A stretch of DNA of 64,000 nucleotides. It comes from Callorhinus ursinus. Its lineage: Eukaryota; Chordata; Mammalia; Carnivora; Otariidae. Below, piece after piece: positions 33,783-45,757 of the stretch; the stretch's first letter is position 1; every line of letters begins with the position of its first letter. The position numbers and the translations under genes were made by a program. Location of the stretch: NCBI RefSeq assembly GCF_003265705.1, contig NW_020312817.1, positions 54,674,194 to 54,738,193 on the forward strand. Direction: 5' to 3'. The notes beneath the pieces are model-generated. The model was not told where the DNA came from. It did not search any database and was given only the letters and a program-made list of their open reading frames with translations.

Positions 33783-33969
33783 TTTTTTTTTTAAGATTTT
33801 ATTTATTTATTTGATTGAGAGAGAGAGAGCATGAACAGGGGGTGGGGCAGATGGAGAAGCAGACTCCCTGTTGAGCAGGGAGCTCAACATGGGGCTTGAT
33901 CCCAGGACCCTGAGATCATAACCTGAGCTAAAGGCAGGCACTTAACCAACTGAGCCACCTAGGCACCCC
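33783..33969 (-). mobile_element. CAN SINE, minus strand
   Basis: Complete but diverged copy. Its left flank was altered by the adjacent LINE-1 tail; GTCATT and GTCCATT may be the remains of its duplication. Confidence 0.9.
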
Positions 33970-34379
33970 GTCCATTGTTATTAGAAATCAGCATTGAGTG
34001 ACTAACTCCACTAGGTGAGAATAGTCATAGAAAATCGTGGTTTGATACACAATGACATAATTTCTTTCTATGAAACAAGCATGTCATTTTCTAGTATCAA
34101 AAAAATGAGAGTAAGACAGTGTTCTCCACATTCCATGAGGTGCCCTCCCCCTTTAGTGGCCGTGTGAATCTTCTTCCTTTCTTTCAAAGAAATGTTAATC
34201 TAGTCTTATATCATCCGATGACTAAAACCGGTCTCACTTGCCATAGTCTTTAGGAATGAAGAACTTCATTCTCCAGTTTATGAGTGTGTTACTATAAGAA
34301 AACCCCCCCCCGCTTCCAGCCGCCTCCTGGGTTTGCCTTGGTAGAAGAAAACCACACTTAAGTTACCATCCTTCCAGGA
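33970..34379. other. Unassigned non-coding stretch
   Basis: Contains a run of ten C at about 34303-34313. Nothing else recognised. Confidence 0.5.
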
Positions 34380-34940
34380 ATAACACAGAACATATCCAAT
34401 GACTAATCAAAGTAGGGAAATGCAAAATTCCATCAGACCACCCTCACATTTGATAACAACTGCAGAGTTTGGGGGTCTCCAAGACCATCCTCAGGTTTAA
34501 TAATTCATTAGAACACTCATAAAACTCACGGAAAGCTGTTATGCTTATGGTTATGGTTTATTACAGTGAAAAGATACAGATCAAAATCATCCAAGGACAG
34601 AGACCTATAGTGCAGAGTCCAGGAAGATTTTTACATGTGGAGCTTCCTGTTGTCCTCTCCCAGTGGAATTGTGGACAGCACAGGTTTCACCAACAACAAT
34701 GTGGGACGAAACAAATGGAGTATTGCTAACCAGGTCAGCCCACCTGAGCCTTAGTGTCTGGAGCCTTTATTTGGGGCTCCATTATGTAGACATGGTTGAT
34801 TGTCTACATGGCTGACTTCAGTCTCTACCTCCTCTAGAGGTCAAGCTGATAGCTTGTTTCCCAAAGCACCTACAATGGGGTTTCTTTAGGAATTGCTTGA
34901 GACTCATTAATGTGCAACCTGAAATTGTACAGAAGGTTAT
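34380..34940 (-). mobile_element. LTR-like relic, minus strand
   Basis: The sequence (GATAACAACTGCAGAGTTTG, GGGGTCTCCAAGACCATCC, GGTTATGGTTTATTACAG, GGTCAAGCTGATAGC) has the layout of a mammalian ERV LTR read antisense. Subfamily not assigned and no internal region is seen. Confidence 0.5.
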
Positions 34941-35230
34941 GCCCCATGGGACAACCCTTGACAAATGGCAATAAGAGCTGATGGATCAATGCATTATCTC
35001 TTCTTCCTTGATGAACAACATGAGCATCACATATGGTCCAGTGGGATCCAGTTCCTAGTCACAAATCATGGTGGCCAACTCAATAATGCATCCCTATGGT
35101 GGCTCTTTCCTCTTTCCCTATTTCTTTTTTCTTGCCTCCAACTTCTTTCTGAGCTCACTCCCCCAAATAAATAACTTGCATTCAAGTCTTGTTGCAGCTG
35201 TACCTTTGGGGTGAATGCAGCCCATGTACT
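34941..35230 (+). mobile_element. LTR-like relic, plus strand
   Basis: CT-rich 3' half with AATAAA at about 35167 and a TTGCATTCAAGTCTTGTTGC end block, like the piece near 1.7-2.0 kb. Lies back to back with the preceding minus-strand LTR. Confidence 0.4.
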
Positions 35231-35414
35231 GTAACATGATGGTCTCATAGTTGCTCGCAGCCAGATGTTGCCAAGAACTACATTGTTAGTACGTAATATC
35301 CATTCTGTGTGTGTGTACATCCTCCTCTGCTCACATTTGTTTTCTAAGCTATATAAAACAAGGCAAAGCTGGTCAAGTTTCATTTTGAACAAGAAGTACT
35401 TTTGAGGAATAAAA

Positions 35415-35637
35415 ACAGGAACATTTTTTTGATTGGTCCTTATCTGCCAAGCACTCTTCTAAGTTTTATATTACATTTATAATCTAATTTATTCCTTAAC
35501 TTAATCCTATGGTGGAGTCACTGTTATTGTTCCTATTTACACATAAAGAAACTGAGGCTAAAAGAATTTTAGTAACTTTCTTTTAAGTGGCTTTGCTGGT
35601 GAATGCTGAAGCTAGGAAGCCATCTGATTCCACTGTC
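35415..35637 (+). mobile_element. MIR SINE
   Basis: GCCAAGCACTCTTCTAAG, TTCCTATTTACACATAAAG and GAAACTGAGGCTAAAAG, in MIR order. Confidence 0.75.
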
Positions 35638-36789
35638 TGGTGTCAGAGCGGGACTCTTAAATACTAGAAATCCCAAGATGCAAATCAATGTTAGATCCTG
35701 TGGGAATGGTTAATGGTGTTTGACTACCAACATTTAATGTGTAACATTAGGATGGGATCGCATGCTGAGTCAATTTTTCTCAGGCAGCTAGAGAGAGAAG
35801 CCAGGCTCCTCCAGTAGGAGTAGAAGGTCTTGTTTGCCAGGCAGGTTAGGGTCAGCAGAAGGGGGCCGCTCAGCCTCCTATCTGGCTTTGTCTGATTGCT
35901 AGAAAAGGGTGAACACTGTGATATTTATTTATAGTTATATATAATGTTTATGATTATTTATGGTATTTTTAAATAGATGGCTCTGCCTGGTAATTTATGG
36001 CTATTTCTTGGGCTTTTAATCACAAAGATGGGCTTAAAAATAATTTCAGTCTGCCATTAGAGGACAAATAGATGGTGTTTGCCAATGTCAAGCTTCAAGT
36101 AGGAATGGCTGGTAACACCTGGGAAAAAAACAAATAGGATTAGGTAATTTACAAAAGTGCTTCATTTTTCAAAACCTTCTCACTTTTCTTACTTCTTCAT
36201 GTTCGTATAATGTTTGTCTTAATTAGAAGAAACAGGTTAGGACTCTGAAGGCAAACAGATCCATTATTCTTCAAGAAGTGTTCTAATCCTCCAGCCCGAG
36301 GTCAGGCTGCATGGATAAGGGGTGCATTGGGAGGAGGAGCATATTTTGTTTTAAACTGCTGCTTAGCAAATATTTCCTTCTCCTCACCACAGTCGGCTTT
36401 CAAAGCAACCTACAAATGTCTTTCTGAGGAGTATACACGGATTCTAGACCCCAGGCCCAACCCTGGTACACCTGCTTGGGCTGAAGTATTTAGGGTCCTT
36501 TGATGATAGCGGTCATACCTATCATATCTGCTCTCCAGAAGTAGGCTCAACCAGGCAACTAAAGGATGGGGTTTTTCTTTCAGTTGTCTTTTTAAAAATA
36601 TCACTAATGCATCCCAAAGTTTGTAATATGCATGCAAATTTCTATTTGTCACATGACATGGCATTATTTTCATCAACCAATTTTATTAGCTACCTGGGAT
36701 TCTGGACCCAGATGAAAATGAAATAAGAGCCACAGTGACCACTATAACTAATGAGTTCTGTGTCCTTGGGCAACTTCCGTAAGACTTTC
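35638..36789. other. Unassigned non-coding stretch
   Basis: No gene or clear repeat. The 88-residue minus-strand frame at 36410-36676 has no recognisable domain. Confidence 0.5.
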
Positions 36790-37200
36790 TGAGCATGTGC
36801 TAGGAGTGACGGGATTCAAAAATGAACCAGGTGCAGAATGTGCCTTCTAGAAGTTCACAGACTAATGGAAGGAGATGTTAATAAATACCCCAAATAACTA
36901 AAATGTGAGAAAGAGTCAAATTTCATCATAAGTAGAGTGCTATAATAGCTGAAGGAGATTATTTCAAACTGAAAGGATTCAGAAAAACTTTGTAGCATCC
37001 TTTGGATTTGCCCTTGAAGGGAGGGTTGGATTTGAACACTGAAAGGTTGGGCTGGGAAGGGCATTCCAGAGGGAGGGAACAGCCTGGACAAAGGTAGAGT
37101 GTGCAAACGCCAGTTTGTGTGGACAGCAGTGTGGGGAGTGTGAGAGCAGTAGGGAGTCCGGGGAATTGAGGAAAGATGGTGGAGAGATTTGCACATTAGA
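36790..37200 (-). mobile_element. L2 LINE 3' end, minus strand
   Basis: GGGAAGGGCATTCCAGAGGG, then GGAACAGCCTGGACAAAGG, is the antisense of a conserved L2 3' block; preceding sequence fits the same element. The 126- and 81-residue minus-strand frames across it are repeat-derived. Confidence 0.6.
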
Positions 37201-38373
37201 TAAGGAATTGTGGAGTTGCCCCATGGATGACTCAATCCTTTGTCTTTTGAGGCTGTGAGTTGTCTAAGGTCACAACGCTAGCAACTGGCAGTAGAGTAGA
37301 TTCTAGCCCCCATCCTGGTTCTCAGTCCAGTCAATTTTGTGCTCCTCTTTCTCCCTTTAGATTACAGGGAGCTTCTAACTTTGCTCTATTTTTGGTCAGC
37401 TATGACAGATACCTTGAGGAGCTCATTTTGGGGGGTTAAATGCAGTGTGGTCCCAAGGGTTTAATCTTGGAAATCTACCAGCTTTGTGGTTAACTGTGAA
37501 TAGGTTGGCTCTTGCTTTCCTTCCACCTTCTCTCACCAATTAGGATACCAGTTGGGCCAGGTCTGAGCCAGTAAGGCCTTGGTAACAGGCACATGGCTGG
37601 AGGTATGCATGGGTGAGAGAGAAGGATGTGAGTATGTGCATGTATGCCTTCTGTCTCGGTCGGTACCAGTGCCAAATATGAATCACTTTTGGACTTTTGT
37701 TCACTCAGCTTGACATGGGCAAAAAGCCAGCACAAAGAAGAGTTTTACTTTGCCCTAGAGTGTGTTTACTTCTGGGCTTAGCTGGAGCTCAGGAAACAGA
37801 GTATTTCATTGACCAAGAAAGCCCTTTCTTGAAGTTGACTGTGTGCTGACTTAGCTAAGAGATAGAAGCAGAGAATTTGTAGCACTCAAACCCTGAAAGG
37901 GACCGTAGAGATCACCTGCCAAAAAGCTTTTCATGACAGCCCATAGCTTCCTGATCAGGCTAATGCATGCCTCTCAGGGTTAGTCTATTGGTCAACAAAT
38001 AGTAATAAAGAGCTTAATATTTGCCAGTCAGTAGTGTTCTTATGCCTAGCACAGTGAGGGCACACAGTTAGGAAATGGTAGCTTCCATAGTGTGGAGCAG
38101 TGCTGTGGAGGCTAAGAAACCCATGTGTAAGAATATCCTCATGGGGGCAACAGTCAGTTTTTCTGAACTTCACCTTGGCAGAGTCTCTTCTTTCTTAAAG
38201 CCCATGTTTTCAGCTGGCATCATCCTTATTTTACAAACTTAGCACCCAGGAAAACATCTGGACTTGCACCTAAACCAGTACTCAGTTTTTAATATTTCTG
38301 TTAAATCTCTGTTTTATAATTTTAAATTTAATTATTTTCTTCTTTTCCTTTTATTTTTGCCTTGCTTTTAATT
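37201..38373. other. Unassigned non-coding stretch
   Basis: No gene or clear repeat recognised. Confidence 0.5.
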
Positions 38374-38787
38374 TGTATTCGTTTCCTAGGGTAGCTATAA
38401 CAAAGTACCACACACTGGGTGGCTTAAAACAACAGGAATTCATTCTCTCATAGTTCTGGAGGCTTGAAGTCTGAAATCAAGGTGTTAGCAGGGCCATGCT
38501 CCCTCTGACGCCTGTATGGGAATCCTTCCCTGCCTAGTCCTAGCTTCTGGTGGCTCTTGGCAATCTTTGACATTCTTTGGCTTGTAGATGCATCACTCTG
38601 TTTTCTTTGTTATCACACGGTCTTTTTCCTTGTGTGTCTGTGTTCACATGGCTTTATGATAAGCATGAGATCATTGGATTTAGGACTCACCCTAATTTTA
38701 TCTGCAAAGACTATATTTCCAAAGAAGTCTGTTTTCTGACGTTCCAGGAGGACATAGTTTTGGGGGGACACTATTCAACCCAATATA
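38374..38787 (-). mobile_element. MLT1-type MaLR LTR, minus strand
   Basis: Starts TGTATTCGTTTCCTAGGG and ends near CTATTCAACCCAATATA, the antisense of an MLT1A/B-like LTR (AGTACCACACACTGGGTGG near its 3' end, GGGGGGACACTATTC near its 5' end). Almost full length and no internal region. The 107-residue plus-strand frame here is a chance frame. Confidence 0.8.
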
Positions 38788-39083
38788 GTATTCATAAAGG
38801 GATTTTGGAAGAGAAGAAAGGGTACATAGTAGATGATGAGTTTGCATTATTGTCTACTTTCTGCAATTTATCCTTCAGAACTCTAAATTACCTGGAGTGA
38901 CTAGGTAGTAAAGCTCTAAAGAGTTGGAGAGCTAATTAGCGGTAAGAGCTCCTGGGTGTGCAGGGAATGGGGCTAGGAGGGTGGGATGATCCTCCAGGTT
39001 GGGCAGTGACTATGACTGGTCAAACACCACTGGTTCACCATTGTTCCTTAGCACCTGTACAAAAGGAGTTTAAAGAGGCAGAT

Positions 39084-39250
39084 TCCTGGCTTGGCTTTGA
39101 CATTTACTACTGATGTGAATTGAAACAAATCACATAATCTTTCTGAGCCTGTTTCCTCACCTGTGGATTAGGAATAGCAATAATGCCTGCCTCTCCCACC
39201 TCCATAGGGTGTGGTAGGGATCATGTGAGAGGAAATGTGAAAAGTCCTTG
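39084..39250 (-). mobile_element. MIR SINE, minus strand
   Basis: CCTGGCTTGGCTTTGACATT, TTTCTGAGCCTGTTTCCTC and AATAATGCCTGCC in minus-strand MIR order. Confidence 0.7.
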
Positions 39251-39279
39251 ACCACCTGCTGATTATCTGTATGCATCTG

Positions 39280-39515
39280 AAGTCAGGATGACCTTTCAAA
39301 AACATATATCAAATCCTTTCACTTCCTTGCTTTCAGCCTTCTAATTGTTTCTTCATGTTTAGGTTAAGGCCCAGACTTGCTAACACAGCTTAAAAAGTCC
39401 TGTAAAATCAGGCCCCAATGTTCCTTCTCAGCCCCAGAGCTTTCTACAAATTCTTCCCCTCTTACATACACATCTCTAATTATTCTAGCCTACATTTGAA
39501 AGCTCATTTTCTGGA
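39280..39515 (+). mobile_element. L2 LINE 3' end, plus strand
   Basis: GATGACCTTTCAAAAACATA, then AAGGCCCAGACTTGC, CAGGCCCCAATGTTCC and TATTCTAGCCTACATTTG follow the L2 3' end. Confidence 0.6.
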
Positions 39516-39531
39516 GTACTTAGTTTAGCAC

Positions 39532-39535
<4 letters not shown>

Positions 39536-39566
<31 letters not shown>
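39536..39566. repeat. (TA)n microsatellite
   Basis: About 15 TA units next to the poly-T of the processed pseudogene. It probably expanded from the AT-rich target-site duplication. Confidence 0.95.
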
Positions 39567-39568
<2 letters not shown>

Positions 39569-40192
39569 TTTTTTTTTGCATGTTCATTCACTGATTTATT
39601 AGGTAACAAAATAATACGTTCACAGTATATTATAGTGTATGGAAGTCAACTGACTTCCCAAAGGAAGCCAAGATCTAGGACTCATAGTTATTTGTAAGAA
39701 TCCAAAAACCATCTCAACAGCAAAACACCAAATTGACCCTTTTGATAAGAGGTACCAATACTCAAATGATCTAATAAATACATATATAACAAAAGTGAAA
39801 AAGTAAAAGTAACTCTAGTGAGATGAGGTTCTTCCAAAAACTGTCTTGTCAAGCATTCTAGGAGTCTGAGCCAAAGAGATGCCACCATTTTGTTCATTCC
39901 TCTGCCCACCCACTCACACTTCCTCTGACCCACATTCACACCCAGCTAACTCCAGTAATTCCTCTAGGGAAGGTTCCACATTAGCCCCAGGGCTCGCCAA
40001 GCACCTCAATAAACGGAAATGTGAAAAAGCCAACAGCTGTACCACGCGGCCGATGATGGTGATAGAGAAGGACGTGGGTGCTGACCAGCCAAGGAGAGCT
40101 GGACCGGAAGCAGTCACCGTGGTGTCTTAGCCCTGCGACCACAGACTGCAAAACACCAGCAGGCCTGGAATGACACCCAGGAAAGCTTAGCA
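39567..40192 (-). pseudogene. Processed pseudogene, parent not recognised
   Basis: On the minus strand it is an mRNA-like copy of about 625 bp without introns, with an AATAAA about 20 bases before an A tail (poly-T at 39567-39577). Target-site duplications GCACTTGAATATA (39528-39540) and GCACTTGATTATAT (40193-40206) bracket it, so LINE-1 machinery inserted it. The 5' third is GC-richer with several CpGs, as in a transcript's coding or leader region. The best frame (minus 39914-40117, 67 residues, ...RVVQLLAFSHFRLLRC...) matches no protein I can name. It may be a 5'-truncated copy of a small ubiquitously expressed gene. Confidence 0.75.
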
Positions 40193-40206
40193 GCACTTGA
40201 TTATAT

Positions 40207-40896
40207 TTTGTCTTGAATTATTCTCTGATTCTTTCTTGTAGGACGATATAATCAAGTGGAATCTGTAGAAGAACAATAAATAAAAGCAGAGAGCTCTGTT
40301 TAAGTGGGAAGGCCTCACCTCATCTTTTATTTTGGTGTCCTGTCTTTACTTTTTCTACTGCCTTTCTCCCTACAAGCTTGGCTTTATAGAGCACTGCTTG
40401 AAAACCACTGTATGGACTTTAGTTTAAAGTGGCAGACGTACACACATACATACACACATTCTCTCTCTTTCAGATGGCATTAAAATTATAGTACAGAATT
40501 TATAAAAATAAAAACATAAAAACTAAAAGGACTAAATGTATATGAGAATAGCAATGGTTCAGATCTTTCAACAAATCTGTAGAAGGCAGAAAACATACGG
40601 AGAAACAATTTCCTAATAAAAGAGAGTGAGAACATCCATTGCCCAACAGAATGGTAGGGAGGCTCTGTCCTTGGAGACCGCATGCATGCCAGAGGGTGGG
40701 AGTAGAAAGTAGGGTTGAAAACACAAGACAAATTAAAGATCCATGGAACCCACCCCCTTTATCTTCCCTGTGGAACCCACAACAGCTCTTGTCCTCAAGC
40801 TGAATATTCTGAAGAAATTGAACTTTGGGGGAGGACTAGGGTGAGGGATACTACCTCAGAGAAAAGCTCTCTTTGTTCTGGCAGTGAGGAGTCTTA
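40207..40896. other. Unassigned non-coding stretch
   Basis: A short CA/CT-rich tract lies at about 40438-40472. Overlapping minus-strand frames near 40.5-40.7 kb (81 and 74 residues) lack any recognisable domain. Confidence 0.5.
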
Positions 40897-40910
40897 AGAT
40901 ACAATGGCTG

Positions 40911-41280
40911 TGAATTGTGTAAGACTGTTGAATCACAGACCTGTACCTCTGAAACAAATAATACATTATATGTTAAAAAAAAAAAAAGAAGAAGCAGCAG
41001 CTAGCAGGAGGGGACGAATGAAGGGGGGGAAATCGGAGGGGGAGATGAACCATGAGAGACTATGGACTCCAAGAAACAAACTGAGGGTTCTAGAGGGGAG
41101 GGGGGTGGGGGGATGGGTTAGCCTGGTGATGGGTATTAAAGAGGGCACGTTCTGCGTGGAGCACTGGGTGTTATACACAAACAATGAATCATGGAACACG
41201 ACATCAAAAACTAATGATGTGATGTATGGTGATTAACATAACATAATAATAATAATATAAAAGAAAAATGTAAAAAAAAA
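40911..41280 (+). mobile_element. Truncated LINE-1 3' end with perfect target duplications
   Basis: About 370 bp of carnivoran LINE-1 3' untranslated region, split by the usual internal A run near 40976. Perfect 14-bp duplication AGATACAATGGCTG at 40897-40910 and 41281-41294. The 110- and 77-residue frames here are frames of the tail. Confidence 0.95.
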
Positions 41281-41294
41281 AGATACAATGGCTG

Positions 41295-41810
41295 GTTTTC
41301 CACCTGTTTGCTTGAAGCAAAGCCTACCAGTTGATAAGCCAAAGCTTTATTCACAGAGCTCCTGATCAGTTGTTCTCTTACTTCCTTTATGAAAAGATAT
41401 TTGAGGATTATCAGAACATTTGAGCTTAGGCTGTAACATGAAAGAGAATGGCTAACAATAAACAAATAAAAATGAGCCTGGAGGAAATGGAAGTAATTCA
41501 CAAGACAGAGGAGCACTTAAAAAAATTTAGTTCCCTCAGAGGGATTTGAGAAAATATTGCACTCATAAAACTAGAGAATTTTGTAAAAAGGAAAAAAAAG
41601 ATAAAAAAGGAAAGATCTTGTGAAACATAAAAGAGGATTGTTAACAAAATTAATTGATATAAAATTAGAAGACAAAGTGAAAGAAACCTTTAAGAATTTA
41701 GAATAAAAAGAAAGACAGAGAGAATGAAAGAAAGAAAGGAAGGGAGGAGAGAAAGAAAGAATTTGAAAGCAAGAGGAAAAGCAGGCAACTTGGAAAGGAA
41801 CAAAAATCAG
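41295..41810. other. Unassigned, ending in a GAAA-rich tract
   Basis: A purine-rich (GAAA)n-like tract spans about 41697-41790. No gene seen. Confidence 0.55.
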
Positions 41811-42167
41811 TGTTTTAGTCTGTTCAGGCTGCTATAACAAAATACCAGAAACTGGGTATCTTTTAAACAACAAACATTTATTTCTTACAGTTCCAGAGGC
41901 TGGAAGTCCAAGATCAAGGTACCGGCATGGTCAGATTCTGGTGAGGTCCTCTTCCTGTCTCGTGACTGGCCCTTGTCATTATATCCTGATGAGGGGGCTA
42001 GAAAGCTCTCTGGAGCCTCTTTTTTAAAGGCATTAATTCCATTCATGAGGGCTACACCCTCATGATCTAAGTACCTCTCAAAGGCCCTACCTCCTAATAT
42101 CATCACATTGGGCTTTAGGATTTCAACATACGAATTCTGGGGGGACAGAAACATTCAGACCATAGCA
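41811..42167 (-). mobile_element. MaLR-type LTR, minus strand
   Basis: Starts TGTTTTAGTCTGTTCAGG and ends GACCATAGCA, so TG...CA ends survive. Flanks AATCAG and ATCATT may be a decayed 5-bp duplication. It resembles the nested LTR at 15044 rather than the one at 38374. Confidence 0.8.
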
Positions 42168-43639
42168 ATCATTGTGGCCTTAACCTTCTCAATAGCAGCA
42201 CTGGAGACTAGAAGACATGGAGCAATACTTCCAAAGTTCTGAAATTCTCTATCTTGCTAATCTATCAATCAAGTTTGAAGTCAGAATAAAGGACTCAAAA
42301 AGATTATGACTATTAACACTGTTTTAGGAAGTTACTAGAGAATGGGTTTCAGGAAAAGAAATCAAGGGAGTGAAATAAGAAAGAGGAAGCCACAAGAGAA
42401 AAAGGCCCTAACCTGGAAGAATAGCAAACAGAAATCCCAGCCTGGCAGCCAGGTCTTAGGTTTAGGGAGAAAGTAGTCCTGATTGGAGAGGATAGACAGG
42501 CTGCTGTAAAAGAGGTCTTGGCAATGGGGGGGAAAAGGGATCTTATAAATGAAATCATATACTGAGAACTTGGAAGATTGTGGGATTATTATATGTATTA
42601 TATATATATAATATTTATATTATTATAATGTTACACAACATAAAAAAAAGGAAAAGAGAATCAGAAACTTCAGGAAAAGAGCAACAACAGTAAAACTGTA
42701 CAAGAAAGTGATGGTCCATCTATAGAGCAAACTCACCCGTGGCATGGTTTTGACCAGTGGATGGAATGTGAAGAAGGAGAATCCATTTGAATAGATGCAG
42801 GAAATGTTGCTCTTTGGTTTTCAACTTTTAGAATTCTCTCGTATAAATCATGGAGAACTTGACTATGGTTACAAAGAGAATATAGACATTATTTATCTAG
42901 ATAATGTAAGCATAAGAGGAGTAGCTGACAGGGTTGGTAGCGGAAGAGAGGAAGAAGGAAATAGTTGTGAATAGTTGGCAGGACAAGAAATGAGGCTCTA
43001 ATATGCCACTCAAAGTTGCAGATATTGAGTGGAAGAACTGAAAATGGGGATGTAACTAAAAGGATGAGGAGGAGGAAGGAAAGGAAGGTGTAGGTGGTGT
43101 AGGTGAGTTAAATTTTCATCTATCATGGCAGAAGTCAGTATATGATGTCCAAAGATAATAAATCAAGAGATAGAGCCATACATCTATTATATAGAGATTG
43201 GAACCACCAGGAGAAATAAAAGTAGAAATGATTAAAATTATTTGCCTCTGGGAAGCAAGACTGGGTGGGGGTGGGGTATGGATTTTCAGTTTAAGTCATT
43301 TCATATAATATTTGATTTTTAAAACCATTTATATGTATTACTTATTTAACATAACAAAATAGACATATATATATATACCCAAAGAAAACTACTGGATGAC
43401 TTTTGAAACTTGCTTTTAGCCCTCAATTTCAATTATAATTAGCTGAAATTTCAGCTCAGCTGAATATAACTGTAATTAAAAATCTCAACTGCCTAATGGC
43501 AGACAATTAGCTGGAGCTGTCAGGAGCCAACAAGAATGATGGGCAGTTTGAAGACTTTGCTCTAAGACTTGGCAGCAGACTGCCAAGGATTCCCGCTCCC
43601 TGATTCTTCCTTCATGTCTTCTAATCCAAAGGAGGCAGC
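42168..43639. other. Unassigned, with a TA-rich palindromic tract
   Basis: An imperfectly palindromic TA-rich tract lies at about 42590-42632, and a short TA run at about 43364-43376. No gene seen. Confidence 0.5.
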
Positions 43640-43893
43640 ACGATTTATGGCGGGATCTTTGGCTTTGGACTTCACTGCAGACCTTCATTCAAGTCTTGGC
43701 TCTACCACTTATTGTCTATGAGACCTTGGGCAAGTTATTTAACCTTTCTGAACCTATATTTTGTTAGCTCAAGATGGAGATAATACCTACTTTGCAGTGT
43801 TATTATAAAGATGGAATGAAATAATGTAAGTACTGATCATAATATAGTGTCAGGCACACTCTAGATATTCAATAAATGGTAGCTATTAGGGAC
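43640..43893 (-). mobile_element. MIR SINE, minus strand, long copy
   Basis: Nearly full-length: CTTGGCTCTACCACTTATTG, GACCTTGGGCAAGTTATTT, GATGGAGATAATACC and TATTCAATAAATGG in order. One of the best preserved MIRs here. Confidence 0.85.
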
Positions 43894-43908
43894 AAATATA
43901 ACATTTTA

Positions 43909-44117
43909 TTTTTTTTTAAGATTTTGTTTATTTGAGAGAGAGAGAGCATGAGCTAGAGAGAGAGAGAGAGCACAAGCAGGGGGAGGGGCAGAGAGAGAGA
44001 GGGAGAAGCAGACTCCCCGCTGAAAGGGAGCCTGATGTGGACTTAATCCCAGGACCCTGGGATCGTGACCTGAGCCATAGGCAGACGCCTAACCAACTGA
44101 GCCACCCAGGTGCCCCC
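43909..44117 (-). mobile_element. CAN SINE, minus strand
   Basis: Flanks AAATATAACATTTTA and AAACATAACATTTTA (one mismatch) are its target-site duplication. A long GA repeat is present. Confidence 0.95.
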
Positions 44118-44132
44118 AAACATAACATTTTA

Positions 44133-44910
44133 AATGGTTGAAACACTTGCTGTTTGGAAATATGTAGGGCTTTTCCACTTGGTAGAATTTGAAATACTGA
44201 TGTCTTCTGTTCTAGCCTTTGCAATCTCCTTGCCAGGAATAGCTAATAGGCAGCATCTATGTTACCACTGTCATCCATGGTGGACATGGCTAATTGATCT
44301 CAGCATTCTTGCCTGCTAGGTTTGGATGTGACTTCAGGATCTTTTTCAGGAAAGCTTTTCAGATAGCCATTGCCAGTCAATCAGAATTGGTACTTGAGGT
44401 AAATCCATTTTCTATCTTTGGCTAGACAGATAAGAGATCCATCGTGATGATCAGTTATCTTAATGGCTAGGTGACCATATGGTCACATGTAGGTAACAGT
44501 GTGCATTGATTTTTTTTATACTATACATAGTGATTCCCCTATTGGTGCCTGGAATGTTATAGTTTTTGGAGCTTTGTGGATGGGCTTGGTGTAGGAAAGC
44601 TTTAATGACTATGCTAGCTCTAATCTCTTCCTGAGTTTATCATTTTTAGTAGGTTAGGAATCTTTAGGGAATGAAAATAAAGACCTGATGGTTCTAGAAA
44701 CATCATGGAACTCTTTGGGTTACAAGAGGGTGGATAGAGGGTAGAGCCTCAAATGCACTTGATTTCAATGACTGCAAATTCCAGACACCAACCAAATTCT
44801 TAGTTCTGTTAATACTAGTTGGTCAGGAGTCTTTGAATTTCCCTCCTAGGCTGCTTACCTCCCAGGTGCTCTTCTCTTGAGGCTACTCTCTATTGAAAAG
44901 GTGGCCCAGT
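44133..44910. other. Unassigned non-coding stretch
   Basis: No gene or clear repeat recognised. Confidence 0.5.
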
Positions 44911-45095
44911 GGGATGCCTGGGGGGCTCAGTTTGTTGGGTGTCCAGCTCTTGATTTTGGCTCAGGTCATGATCTCAGGGTCATGAGATTGAGCCCCGTGT
45001 CAGGCTCTGTGCTCTGCTTGTCCCTCTCCCTCTACTCCTCCCCCTGCTCATGTGCTCTCTCTCTCTTTCAAATAAATAAAATCTTAAAAAAAAAA
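44911..45095 (+). mobile_element. CAN SINE, older subtype, plus strand
   Basis: GGGATGCCTGGGGGGCTCAG head and the GTGTCCAGCTCTTGATTTT block mark the older subtype also seen at 28173 and 31337. No clear duplication survives. Confidence 0.9.
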
Positions 45096-45686
45096 GAGTG
45101 AAACAAGCCCTCCATGGTGTCTTTTTAAGTTTGTGGAGCACTTCCCATTTGCCCACCCATGATAGCTTTGAAGTCTCTAAATCTTAATACTGATTACCAT
45201 AATATGGTTCCATAAGAATCCATGCAGGGTAGATGGATGGGGTGGGTGAGGGAGGGTCCACAGATTACGGGTTGGTAGGACGGACTTCTTTAAGAGTCCA
45301 GTCAAAGGTGCTGATCTGAGGTCAGAAGACATTGCTGTATCCTCACACGAGGACAAGAGATCACATACTTTGGGCTTGGGATAGTTGGCCTTCACTGGTG
45401 GTTGTTTAAATATTACTTTAATTGCTGCCTCCTCCATGCTTTATCTGAGAGAAAAACAAACAAAACCCAAAGTCAGCCCCTTGAGCTGTGATATTAGAAC
45501 CAGGAAGATTTTCAGGGAAACAAATTATAAGCTGCAGTTGTAGCAAAAGTGCAAACACACACACTCATAGTTGCTTGATACAAAGCTGTATATTTGTGTA
45601 GCATTCTCTTTTAAACAACTACTTACTGCAGGCTTTCAAATGAAATGCTCTCCAAAAAGGAAACAATATGTGAGAAGAAACATACC
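45096..45686. other. Unassigned non-coding stretch
   Basis: No gene recognised. The 86-residue minus-strand frame has no identifiable domain. Confidence 0.5.
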
Positions 45687-45757
45687 CTCTCTCTCTCTCT
45701 CTTTCTCTCCTGGTGGGGGGGGGGGGGGGGAGGGGGGATGTGTGTGGGAGGGGAGAA
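45687..45757. repeat. (CT)n tract followed by a 16-base G run
   Basis: CT repeat, then 16 consecutive G (45715-45730), one A, six more G and further short G runs. The plus strand could form a G-quadruplex. Such runs are also error-prone in sequencing. Confidence 0.9.
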
